This document shows positions 55,130 through 62,559 of a stretch of DNA of 64,000 nt, one piece after another. A model generated the notes under the pieces. The model worked only from the letters and a program-made list of their open reading frames with translations. It searched no databases and was not told where the DNA came from. Position 1 is the first letter of the stretch. Each line of letters starts with the position of its first letter. Position numbers and translations under genes: made by a program. The DNA is taken from the NCBI GenBank assembly GCA_945870325.1, contig CAMBRQ010000002.1:62001-126000 (forward strand). Reading direction: 5' to 3'. This stretch comes from an uncultured Dorea sp. (GTDB taxonomy: Bacteria; Bacillota; Clostridia; Lachnospirales; Lachnospiraceae).

Positions 55130-55404
55130 AAGTAGACCTCCTTGTTTCAAGATTATATCTCAATATATCTCCATAATACGGTAATATCTTCACTTTTTCA
55201 ACTCGAATATCCGCAGGAGGACAGACATGTATGTTTCATATTGTTTTATGGAGTAGGGACTGATGGAACAAAGATTAATATTAAAGTAATTGATAATTCC
55301 ATGAAGCATGGATTAATGTTATAATGAAATATATTTTTATAAGATATGAATGATAGATGGATGAATATACATCGTATTCATTTCACAGAAAGGAGGAAGA
55401 AAAG
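55130..55404. other. Divergent intergenic region between alcohol dehydrogenase and PNPOx-like genes
   Basis: No gene supported. On the minus strand a TATAAT-like box lies at 55152-55157, close to the dehydrogenase start. On the plus strand TATAAT at 55320-55325 has a poor -35 (TTCCAT) 17 bp upstream, and a dyad (ATTCCATG-AAG-CATGGATT, 55295-55313) overlaps that promoter and could be a regulator site. Confidence 0.4.
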
Positions 55405-55890
55405 GTGAGAAGAACAGATCGTGAAGTAACAGATATGGAAGAGATTAAAAAAGTTTTGGATACTTGTAAAGTGTGCAGACTTGGTATGTCTGAGAATGGC
55501 AAGATATACATAGTACCGATGAATCTGGGATATGTCTTTGAAGACGGGAAACTGGTGTTATATTTCCATGGAGCCAAGACGGGAAGAAAGATTGAGATGA
55601 TTGGGCAGAATCCAGAGGTTGGTTTTGAGATGGATTGCGGACACGGATTGGTAGAGGGAAGAACAGTATGCCAGTACAGTTACTACTATGCAAGCATTAT
55701 TGGTAATGGGAATGCGAAGATTGTGACGGATCCGAAGGAGAAATCACAGGCGCTGTCTGTGATCATGAAGCATCAGACTGGAAGGGAATTCCAGGAATTT
55801 GAGATGAATCCAAAACTGGAACAGGCGGTTACAATCATCCGGGTAGATGTGGAAGAGTATTCCTGCAAATGCCATGCACAAAATAAATGA
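55405..55890 (+). CDS. Pyridoxamine 5'-phosphate oxidase-like flavoprotein (NimA-related)
   Basis: 161 residues from GTG 55405; AAAGGAGG lies 8 nt upstream, and an ATG at 55357 without a ribosome site is rejected. Split-barrel FMN-binding fold of the PNPOx_2 / nitroimidazole-resistance type: RRTDREVTD, CKVCRLGMSENGKIYIVPMN, LYFHGAKTGRKIEMI, and VCQYSYYYASIIGNGNA. These proteins bind FMN or heme; some reduce nitroimidazoles, but most have unknown physiological roles. It is monocistronic. Confidence 0.88.
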   Translation: MRRTDREVTDMEEIKKVLDTCKVCRLGMSENGKIYIVPMNLGYVFEDGKLVLYFHGAKTGRKIEMIGQNPEVGFEMDCGHGLVEGRTVCQYSYYYASIIGNGNAKIVTDPKEKSQALSVIMKHQTGREFQEFEMNPKLEQAVTIIRVDVEEYSCKCHAQNK

Positions 55891-55936
55891 TAAAAGTGAA
55901 TCTCCTTTTTTGGTGAATTTGTTGGTAAATTAATGC

Positions 55937-55965
55937 TTTAACTTGTGAAAGTATTATGGTATACT
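55937..55965 (+). promoter_or_regulatory. iorA operon promoter
   Basis: TTTAAC (55937-55942) and TATACT (55960-55965), 17-bp spacing. In the leader, 55976-55995 forms a short stem (GGGCT/AGCCT) followed by GTTTTTTT, resembling a weak terminator or attenuator before the start at 56055. Confidence 0.5.
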
Positions 55966-56054
55966 ATGTTAAAATGGGCTTTGGGAAATTAGCCTGTTTT
56001 TTTGCTAAAACATTGGAATATACGAGATAGATGTACGAAAGGATGGACTATAGA

Positions 56055-57809
56055 ATGTCAGAGACGAAGAAAGTTATTATGCTTGGCAATGAAGCCATCG
56101 CCAGAGGGGCATATGAGGCAGGAGTGAAGGTATCTGCCGCATATCCTGGCACGCCAAGTACTGAGATTAGCGAATATTTGGTTCAATATAAGGATGACCT
56201 TTATTGCGAGTGGTCACCGAATGAGAAGGTTGCAACAGAGGTTGCGATAGGCGCTTCTATCATTGGAACACGTGCAATGTGCTGTATGAAGCATGTAGGA
56301 TTCAACGTAGCAGCAGATCCGGCTTATTCCATGTCTTACATAGGTGTGAATGGAGGACTTGTAATTGTAGTGGCTGATGATCCGGGACTGTATAGTTCAC
56401 AGAATGAGCAGGATACCCGAATGGTTGCACGTGCAGCACAGCTTCCGGTGCTGGAACCTTCCGACAGTTCAGAAGCAAAGGAATTCATGAAGATGGCATT
56501 CGACTTAAGTGAGCGGTTCGACCGCCCATTTGTATTCCGCACAACCACACGACTTGCACATTCCCAGGGACTGGTAGAATTAGGCGAGCGTAAAGCGGTT
56601 GAGGATAAGCCTTACGAGAAGGATATTCGTAAGACGGTTATGATGCCTGGTAATGCAAAACTTCGTCACATAGAGATTGAAAAGCGTAATCAGGAACTGG
56701 CAGAAGCAGCGAATACGCTTCCGATAAACAGAGTTGAGATGAATGATACGAAGATCGGTGTAATTACCAGCGGTATTCCGTATCAGTATGTGAAGGAAGT
56801 ACTTCCGGAGGCATCCGTATTAAAATTAGGTATGGTCAATCCACTTCCAAGAAAATTGATTGAAGATTTTGCTTCCAAAGTAGAGACACTTTATATTATA
56901 GAAGAATTAGATCCTGTCATTGAGGAGCAGGTAAAATCCTGGGGAGTGAAAACTATCGGGAAAGAGATATTCACAGTTCAGGGAGAGTACAGTGCGAATA
57001 TGATTCGGACAGCGATCCTTGGAGAAGACTTGAAGATCGGTACTCCGGCACAGGTTCCGGTAAGACCTCCGATTCTATGTCCAGGATGTCCACACAGAAG
57101 TGTTTATCATGTGTTGAGCAAATTAAAACTGCATGTTGCAGGTGATATTGGCTGCTATACATTAGGAGCAGTTGCGCCGCTTAGTGTGGTTGATACAACC
57201 GTCTGTATGGGATCAAGCATCTCCAGCCTTCATGGTATGGAGAAAGCAAAAGGAAAAGAATATATTAAGAACTGGGTAGCTGCGATTGGGGATTCCACAT
57301 TCTTACATACAGGTGTGAACTCCCTGATGAACATGGTGTATAATCATGGAACTGGAACGGTTATGATTCTGGATAACTCTACCACAGGTATGACAGGACA
57401 TCAGGACCATGCTGCAACTGGTAAGACCTTGCAGGGAGATCCTACATATGCAATAGATATTCCGGCACTTTGCCGTGCAATGGGCGTTAAGAATGTAATT
57501 GAAGTGAATGCATTCGACCTCGAGACTTTGGAGAAAGTAGTAAAAGAAGAGGTAGCAAAAGACGAAGTATCTGTCATTATTACAAAGACACCTTGCGTAT
57601 TGCTTAGCAAGGCGAAGAAGCCGCTGTACATAGCGCATGCTGATAAGTGTAAGAAATGTGGCATGTGTATGAAACCGGGATGTCCGGCTATGACGAAGAG
57701 ACCGGACGAAACCATCTATATTGATGATACCATGTGTACCGGATGCGGACTTTGTGAAAAATTATGTAAGTTTGGCGCGATTGAATTAGTGAAGGAAGGT
57801 GACAGATAA
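56055..57809 (+). CDS. iorA: Indolepyruvate:ferredoxin oxidoreductase, alpha subunit
   Basis: 584 residues from ATG 56055 (AAAGGATGG about 10 nt upstream). The TPP-enzyme order of IorA: N-terminal pyrimidine-binding domain (AAYPGTPSTEISEYL), domain III, C-terminal pyrophosphate domain with GDIGCYTLG and IGDSTFLHTG, and two [4Fe-4S] motifs near the end (CKKCGMCMKPGCPAM, CTGCGLCEKLCKFGA). It oxidatively decarboxylates aryl pyruvates from aromatic amino acids to aryl-acetyl-CoA, reducing ferredoxin, with IorB. The next genes iorB and paaK fit this. Confidence 0.96.
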   Translation: MSETKKVIMLGNEAIARGAYEAGVKVSAAYPGTPSTEISEYLVQYKDDLYCEWSPNEKVATEVAIGASIIGTRAMCCMKHVGFNVAADPAYSMSYIGVNGGLVIVVADDPGLYSSQNEQDTRMVARAAQLPVLEPSDSSEAKEFMKMAFDLSERFDRPFVFRTTTRLAHSQGLVELGERKAVEDKPYEKDIRKTVMMPGNAKLRHIEIEKRNQELAEAANTLPINRVEMNDTKIGVITSGIPYQYVKEVLPEASVLKLGMVNPLPRKLIEDFASKVETLYIIEELDPVIEEQVKSWGVKTIGKEIFTVQGEYSANMIRTAILGEDLKIGTPAQVPVRPPILCPGCPHRSVYHVLSKLKLHVAGDIGCYTLGAVAPLSVVDTTVCMGSSISSLHGMEKAKGKEYIKNWVAAIGDSTFLHTGVNSLMNMVYNHGTGTVMILDNSTTGMTGHQDHAATGKTLQGDPTYAIDIPALCRAMGVKNVIEVNAFDLETLEKVVKEEVAKDEVSVIITKTPCVLLSKAKKPLYIAHADKCKKCGMCMKPGCPAMTKRPDETIYIDDTMCTGCGLCEKLCKFGAIELVKEGDR

Positions 57810-58387
57810 TGGCGGCAAAGAATATTATGATTGTTGGAGTCGGCGGACAGGGAACATTGCTGACCAGCAGAATCTTAGGTGGTCTTGCCATTGCAGGAGG
57901 ATACGATGTAAAACTTTCCGAAGTACATGGCATGGCGCAGAGAGGCGGAAGCGTTGTAACATTCGTTCGCTATGGTGAGAATGTGGCAGAGCCGATCGTA
58001 GAAGAAGGGCAGGCGGATGTTCTGATTGCATTCGAGAGACTGGAAGCACTTAGATATGCACATTTCCTCAAAGAGGATGGTGCGCTGATCGTGAATGACT
58101 GGAGAATTGATCCAATGCCGGTAGTGATCGGTGCGACCGAGTATCCGGAGAATATTATCGAGACATTGAAGAAGGACCATAAAGTCTATACGGTAAATGC
58201 AACAGAAGAATCCAAGAAACTTGGCAATCCAAGAGTGTTTAATCTGATCGTTCTTGGAATTGCCGCACAGCATATGGATTTTACTAAGGAGCAGTGGTAT
58301 GACGTGATTGAGAATACCGTTCCTCCGAAGACGATAGAGATTAATAAACAGGCATTTGATGTGGGATATCATCTGGTTTCAGAATAG
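57809..58387 (+). CDS. iorB: Indolepyruvate:ferredoxin oxidoreductase, beta subunit
   Basis: 192 residues of the gamma-type domain of 2-oxoacid:ferredoxin oxidoreductases: IVGVGGQGTLLTSRILG, then SEVHGMAQRGGSVVTFVR, both hallmark motifs. Its ATG shares one base with the iorA TAA stop, so the two subunits are coupled. Likely makes the heterotetrameric IorAB complex. Confidence 0.95.
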   Translation: MAAKNIMIVGVGGQGTLLTSRILGGLAIAGGYDVKLSEVHGMAQRGGSVVTFVRYGENVAEPIVEEGQADVLIAFERLEALRYAHFLKEDGALIVNDWRIDPMPVVIGATEYPENIIETLKKDHKVYTVNATEESKKLGNPRVFNLIVLGIAAQHMDFTKEQWYDVIENTVPPKTIEINKQAFDVGYHLVSE

Positions 58388-58635
58388 ATACCCCTGGCAG
58401 ATCAATACGATAGGAGGTATTGTGTGTTATATGTACGTAGAACGATGGATTAGGGGCGCCTCATACTTTTGCAACCTTCGTCCCACCAACCAATAGCCAA
58501 CAGGGGCGAAGGGTATGAACACAGGTTGGCATACTGTATACTCATTCGAGCATCCCGTAATACATGCCTTCGGCTGGTGGGCTCTGCACGATATGTATAA
58601 GATTAGGAAATATTTAGAATAGGAGTATGAAAGAA
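58388..58635 (+). other. Structured gene-free leader between iorB and paaK
   Basis: About 240 nt without a convincing gene. Near the start TAGGAGG precedes a GTG (about 58423) opening a very short frame that ends at a TAG near 58450, which could be a leader peptide. Downstream are several complementary blocks: ACCTTCGTCCC with GGGGCGAAGGGT (58477-58522), and CCCACCAACC with GGCTGGTGGG (about 58485-58583), so a branched RNA is possible. I recognise no riboswitch or T-box core. It may regulate paaK separately from iorAB, or be a fossil sequence. Confidence 0.35.
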
Positions 58636-59967
58636 ATGGCAAAAGTAGCATTGGAAGATTGGAAGGAATTAATTAGAGATCCAAAGATTGAGTGTATGAG
58701 CAGAGATGAGATGAGTGCACTGCAGAGTGAGCGCCTTGTAAAGCAGGTGAAGAATGTATATGATAACGTAGCATTCTACCGTAAGAAAATGGAGGATCTG
58801 GGAGTAGAACCTGGGGATATCAAGGGAATCGAAGATATTCACAAACTTCCATTCACAACGAAAGAAGATTTAAGGGATAACTATCCATTTGGACTTCTTG
58901 CAGTTCCGCAGGAGAAGATTGCCAGAGTGCAGGGAACATCCGGAACTACAGGAAAACTTACGCTTGCTTCTTATACACAGAAGGACGTTGACGTATGGGG
59001 TGAGTGTGTAGCCAGAGGCCTTACAATGGCAGGTCTTACCGCTGCTGACCGTATTCATGTATGTTATGGATATGGATTGTTCACCGGCGGTATGGGTCTG
59101 GATCTTGGCGCTCAGGCACTTGGCGCTATGGCGATTCCAATGTCTTCCGGTAATACCAAGCGTCAGTTGATGTGTATGGAAGATTTTGGGGCAACAGCAT
59201 TCGCATGTACACCTTCTTATGCGCTGTATCTTGCAGAAGCAGCCCAGGAGGCTGGTATTGTAGACCGCCTGCAGATTAAGGCAAGTATTAATGGTGCAGA
59301 GCCTTGGACAGAAGAGATGCGTAAGAAGATTGAGAGCATCCTGAATATTAACAGTTTCGATATCTATGGATTGTGCGAGATTACAGGTCCGGGTGTTGCA
59401 ATGGATTGTATCCATCATAAAGGGCTCCATGTATATGAAGATTATTTCTATCCGGAGATCTTGAATCCGGCAGATCAGTCTGCATGTGCAGATGGAGAGA
59501 CAGGTGAACTTGTATTTACTACATTGGCAAAAGAAGGTATGCCACTTCTCAGATATAGAACCAAGGATTTGACAAGCATTGATCACAGTCCTTGTGCATG
59601 TGGAAGAACACTTCCAAGAATCCAGAAGTTCACCGGACGTACGGATGATATGAAGGTTATCCGTGGTGTCAACGTATTCCCGACTCAGGTTGAGACGGCG
59701 CTTCTCTCTATTGGTGGCGGCGTAGCACCTCACTATATGCTGATTGTAGATCGTGAGAACAATCTGGATGTACTGACCGTAATGGTAGAAGTAGATGAGA
59801 AATACTTCTCTGACGAGATCCGTAAACTGGATGAATTAAAGAACAAAGTGGCAGCAGTGCTGAAACAGGCATTGGGTGTATCCGTAAGAGTAAAACTTGT
59901 TGAGCCTAAGACGATTCAGAGAAGTGAAGGTAAGGCAAAACGTGTAATTGATAACAGAAATCTGTAA
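58636..59967 (+). CDS. paaK: Phenylacetate-CoA ligase
   Basis: 443 residues from ATG 58636; AGGAG at 58621-58625 lies 10 nt upstream, while ATG 58627 is too close to it. ANL-superfamily adenylate-forming enzyme: VQGTSGTTGKLTLASYT (P-loop), YGYGLFTGG, FDIYGLCEITGPGVA, KDLTSIDHSPCACGR, and RTDDMKVIRGVNVFP. It activates aryl acetic acids to CoA thioesters; in the reverse sense it could conserve energy as ATP from aryl-acetyl-CoA made by IorAB. The neighbouring iorAB and ACT genes form a cluster common in anaerobes and archaea. Confidence 0.95.
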   Translation: MAKVALEDWKELIRDPKIECMSRDEMSALQSERLVKQVKNVYDNVAFYRKKMEDLGVEPGDIKGIEDIHKLPFTTKEDLRDNYPFGLLAVPQEKIARVQGTSGTTGKLTLASYTQKDVDVWGECVARGLTMAGLTAADRIHVCYGYGLFTGGMGLDLGAQALGAMAIPMSSGNTKRQLMCMEDFGATAFACTPSYALYLAEAAQEAGIVDRLQIKASINGAEPWTEEMRKKIESILNINSFDIYGLCEITGPGVAMDCIHHKGLHVYEDYFYPEILNPADQSACADGETGELVFTTLAKEGMPLLRYRTKDLTSIDHSPCACGRTLPRIQKFTGRTDDMKVIRGVNVFPTQVETALLSIGGGVAPHYMLIVDRENNLDVLTVMVEVDEKYFSDEIRKLDELKNKVAAVLKQALGVSVRVKLVEPKTIQRSEGKAKRVIDNRNL

Positions 59968-59982
59968 GAGGAGGGCAATGTC

Positions 59983-60426
59983 ATGGGTGTAAGCAATACA
60001 ATTCAGCAATTATCAGTATTTTTGGAAAATAGAGAAGGACGTCTGGATGATGTTCTGAAAGTCCTGGCAAAAAAGGACGTAGATATCGTAGCGTTGAGTC
60101 TGGCAGATACATCTGATTACGGAATGCTGCGCATGATCGTATCTGATCCGCATAAGGGACGTGCGGCTCTGAAGGAAGAAGGCATTACAGCGATGCTGAC
60201 CGATGTAGTTGCACTGCGTGTACCACATGCGACAGGTTCGCTTAGCAAAGCAATGCACCAGATTGTAGAAGGCGAAGTTAACGTAGAATATATGTATGCG
60301 TTTGCGAATGGAAGTGATGCGGCAGCAGTACTTAAGAGTGATGATCCCGCGAGAGTGATCGACATTCTCAAAGGCAGTGGATTCGATGTGTACAGCGCTG
60401 ATGAAGCATACCGCGCGAACAAATAG
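59983..60426 (+). CDS. ACT-domain protein associated with aryl-acid metabolism
   Basis: 147 residues with two ACT domains (about 4-72 and 75-142): IQQLSVFLENREGRLDDVLK, then ALSLADTSDYGMLRMIVSD, and the second with EVNVEYMYAFANGSDAAAVLK. ACT domains bind small ligands, usually amino acids. It follows paaK after 15 nt (GAGGAGGG ribosome site), so it may sense an aromatic amino acid and control the pathway, either at enzyme or gene level; this is inference. Confidence 0.9.
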   Translation: MGVSNTIQQLSVFLENREGRLDDVLKVLAKKDVDIVALSLADTSDYGMLRMIVSDPHKGRAALKEEGITAMLTDVVALRVPHATGSLSKAMHQIVEGEVNVEYMYAFANGSDAAAVLKSDDPARVIDILKGSGFDVYSADEAYRANK

Positions 60427-60451
60427 GACAGAGCAAAAGGAGGATAAACTA

Positions 60452-60964
60452 ATGTTAGATAAAAAAGTAGTAGAATTGCTCAACCAGCAGGTAAATAAAG
60501 AATTCTATTCTGCATATTTGTACCTGGATTTTTCTAATTACTATTATGATCAGGGACTGGACGGATTCGGTAACTGGTATAAGATCCAGGCTCAGGAGGA
60601 GCGCGATCATGCGATGCTCTTCGTGCAGTATCTTCAGAACAATGGAGAGCAGGTAGTGTTAGAGGCGATTGATAAGCCGGGGGTTGCGCTGGAGAGTGCG
60701 AAGGCAGTACTGGCAGAAGGACTGAAACATGAGCAGTATGTAACAAGCCTGATACATAACATCTATGATGCTGCATATTCTGTAAAAGACTTCCGTACCA
60801 TGCAGTTCTTAGACTGGTTCGTGAAAGAACAAGGCGAGGAAGAGACCAATGCGGATAATCTGGTAAAGAAGTTCGAATTATTTGGAGATGATCCGAAGAG
60901 CCTGTATATGCTTGATAGTGAGTTGGGAGCACGTGTATATTCTGCACCATCCCTGGTACTCTAA
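60452..60964 (+). CDS. Ferritin, FtnA type
   Basis: 171 residues from ATG 60452, with AAAGGAGG 9 nt upstream. Four-helix ferritin with diiron ligands in NKEFYSAYLYLDFSNYY, QAQEERDHAM and EQGEEETNADNL. No heme-binding methionine of bacterioferritin is evident. It stores iron and detoxifies peroxide. A BFD-like ferredoxin gene starts 2 nt after its stop, a pairing that suggests iron release from the store. Confidence 0.94.
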   Translation: MLDKKVVELLNQQVNKEFYSAYLYLDFSNYYYDQGLDGFGNWYKIQAQEERDHAMLFVQYLQNNGEQVVLEAIDKPGVALESAKAVLAEGLKHEQYVTSLIHNIYDAAYSVKDFRTMQFLDWFVKEQGEEETNADNLVKKFELFGDDPKSLYMLDSELGARVYSAPSLVL

Positions 60965-60966
60965 TC

Positions 60967-61155
60967 ATGAATCGTAAGAAAGTGATCTGTCCGTGCTACC
61001 ATGTAACAAAGGGTGATATAGCAGATGCGATTGAGAGTGGGGCAGATTCATATAAGCAGGTAAAGAAGATGACCAGAGCCGGAAAAGGCTGTGGCAAATG
61101 TAAGAAAAAGGTAAAGAAACTGACGAAAAACTGCTTGCAAAACAATAAGAGATAG
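60967..61155 (+). CDS. BFD-like [2Fe-2S] protein
   Basis: 62 residues. The fold of bacterioferritin-associated ferredoxin is indicated by four cysteines in two pairs (Cys8-x-Cys10 and Cys42-x2-Cys45), with VTKGDIADAIESGADSYKQV and GKGCGKCKKK between and after. BFD proteins pass electrons to ferritins to release Fe(II). It lies directly behind the ferritin gene on the same transcript, which makes ferritin the probable partner. The very basic C-terminal tail is a variant feature. Confidence 0.88.
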   Translation: MNRKKVICPCYHVTKGDIADAIESGADSYKQVKKMTRAGKGCGKCKKKVKKLTKNCLQNNKR

Positions 61156-61232
61156 TAAGGTCATGAGGCTGGTTCCTGATGGCCTTATTATATCTGACGG
61201 GAGTTTTGAGAAGTAAAGGAAAGGAAATAAAT

Positions 61233-61988
61233 ATGAGCATGGATAATCAGAGCGCCGCATTGTCAATGTTAAGAGAGTCAGGCGCCATCTATGTCCTAAT
61301 CTCTCAATATACGAATATTCCCTATGTGCAGTGTGATCCCGAGACTTATGATGATGAGGTCGTGCTGTTTTTCGCGGAGGAAGATGCGAAGCGAGAGATG
61401 ATGAGACTTTGGGAAGAGAAGACTCCGGTGAAGGTGGCGAAGATTGAAAAGAAGGCCTTTCTTGGCTTTTATACCAGCCTGTATTCTATGGGAGTGAATT
61501 GTATTCGGATCAATCAGGGGATGTCTCGACCGATGGCAGTGCAGCTGCAGGATTTGATTCGACGTACTGATGTGGAGAACCGTCCGGAGGGACAGGGGCG
61601 TATTGAAAATCCTCAGTTACATCTGACTGCAATCTATTTTGTGCAGGAATTCCGGAAAGGACAGAGCGTAGAGATGTCGGAAGAAGTAAAAGAACTGAAT
61701 GAAGAGATGCTGGCACATTTCCAAAGAGGAAGGTATATTGTGGCAGCACAGGAGAATCAAGGGCTTGCAGTGTTAAAAGAGAAGAATGGGCAGGTGTACC
61801 AGCCCCTATTTACAGATATTTATGAGTTCCAGAAATTTAATCGGGAGAAAAAATTCAAGCCAATGGTGATTGAAGCCGGAAAACTCACAGAACTTGTGTC
61901 CAAAGAAAGTGCAGGAATTGTGATCAACCCATTCGGAGTGAATGTTCGTCTGCAAATGGCGCAAAATAATGTGAAAAAGGCCAGATAA
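61233..61988 (+). CDS. SseB family protein
   Basis: 252 residues from ATG 61233 (AAAGGAAAGGAAAT upstream; ATG 61179 has no ribosome site). SseB-type N-terminal domain with YVLISQYTNIPYVQCD and the strand-rich middle, and the SseB C-terminal part with QPLFTDIYEFQKFNREKKFKPMVIE in two pieces, ending VINPFGVNVRLQM. The family is widespread and of unclear function outside Salmonella secretion. The stop codon lies inside a strong terminator stem. Confidence 0.85.
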   Translation: MSMDNQSAALSMLRESGAIYVLISQYTNIPYVQCDPETYDDEVVLFFAEEDAKREMMRLWEEKTPVKVAKIEKKAFLGFYTSLYSMGVNCIRINQGMSRPMAVQLQDLIRRTDVENRPEGQGRIENPQLHLTAIYFVQEFRKGQSVEMSEEVKELNEEMLAHFQRGRYIVAAQENQGLAVLKEKNGQVYQPLFTDIYEFQKFNREKKFKPMVIEAGKLTELVSKESAGIVINPFGVNVRLQMAQNNVKKAR

Positions 61989-62006
61989 CATAGTTATCTG
62001 GCCTTT
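61976..62006 (+). terminator. Terminator overlapping the SseB stop codon
   Basis: 14-bp perfect stem (61976-61989 with 61993-62006; arms AAAGGCCAGATAAC and complement) with a 3-nt loop ATA, ending in TTT. It includes the end of the coding region. Confidence 0.85.
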
Positions 62007-62103
62007 GCCATAATCTCAATTTCATGTATTGCTTTTAGATATCTAAATCAAGTGCTGTTTTATATATATAAAAGGTACATTTAAATTACGATTAGTGCTA
62101 GGA

Positions 62104-62301
62104 TTAAAGTTTTGTTACGTTTACTGCCTGAGGTCCTTTAGCGCCTTCAGTTACATCGTATTCAACTTCTTGTCCTTCTTCCAGAGACTTGAAACCTTCC
62201 ATGTTCAGTCCAGAGTAGTGTACGAATACATCATTACCTGTTTCATCGGAGATGAAGCCGTAACCTTTTTGGTTGTTGAACCATTTTACTGTACCTTTCA
62301 T
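62104..62301 (-). CDS. Cold-shock protein, CspA family
   Basis: 65 residues: single OB fold with RNP1-like KGYGFIS and RNP2-like VFVHY motifs, starting [13 protein letters not shown]. It binds single-stranded RNA/DNA and acts as an RNA chaperone. GGAGGTATTATA precedes the ATG. The leader is about 65-70 nt and contains a dyad (62337-62363) that could fold near the start, although it is shorter than the thermosensor leader of E. coli cspA. Confidence 0.96.
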   Translation of the reverse strand: MKGTVKWFNNQKGYGFISDETGNDVFVHYSGLNMEGFKSLEEGQEVEYDVTEGAKGPQAVNVTKL

Positions 62302-62372
62302 TATAATACCTCCATAAATAATTATTAAAACTAGAGTTATCTATAAAATCAATCTATAGATAATTCTTCATC

Positions 62373-62401
62373 AGATTAGCACATATTTATAAAAGAGTCA
62401 A
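62373..62401 (-). promoter_or_regulatory. Cold-shock gene promoter
   Basis: On the minus strand TTGACT (62396-62401) and TAATCT (62373-62378), 17-bp spacing. Downstream, 62337-62363 holds a 9-bp dyad (TTATCTATA/TATAGATAA). Confidence 0.65.
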
Positions 62402-62451
62402 TGGATTTGACAATCTTTTTCATCTTTTTCACAAAAAGCAGATAAAAGGAA

Positions 62452-62480
62452 TTGTTACCATGGGGATTTTCGGATACAAT
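62452..62480 (+). promoter_or_regulatory. ptsI promoter
   Basis: TTGTTA (62452-62457) and TACAAT (62475-62480), 17-bp spacing, 80 bp before the start codon at 62560. ptsH is not immediately upstream, which explains a separate promoter for ptsI. Confidence 0.6.
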
Positions 62481-62559
62481 AATATTATGGAATCTTGACG
62501 AAATAAATGGAAACGTGTAAAGTATTAATTATCTAACGAAAAGTAAAGGACAAAAGAGT

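Noticed and set aside
55142-55324. 60-codon frame upstream of the PNPOx-like gene
   Set aside because: No ribosome site, overlaps the promoter region of the divergent alcohol dehydrogenase gene, no recognisable domain.
58427-58651. 74-codon minus-strand frame between iorB and paaK
   Set aside because: No ribosome site, opposite to a tight operon, and low-complexity start; treated as a chance frame in a structured leader.
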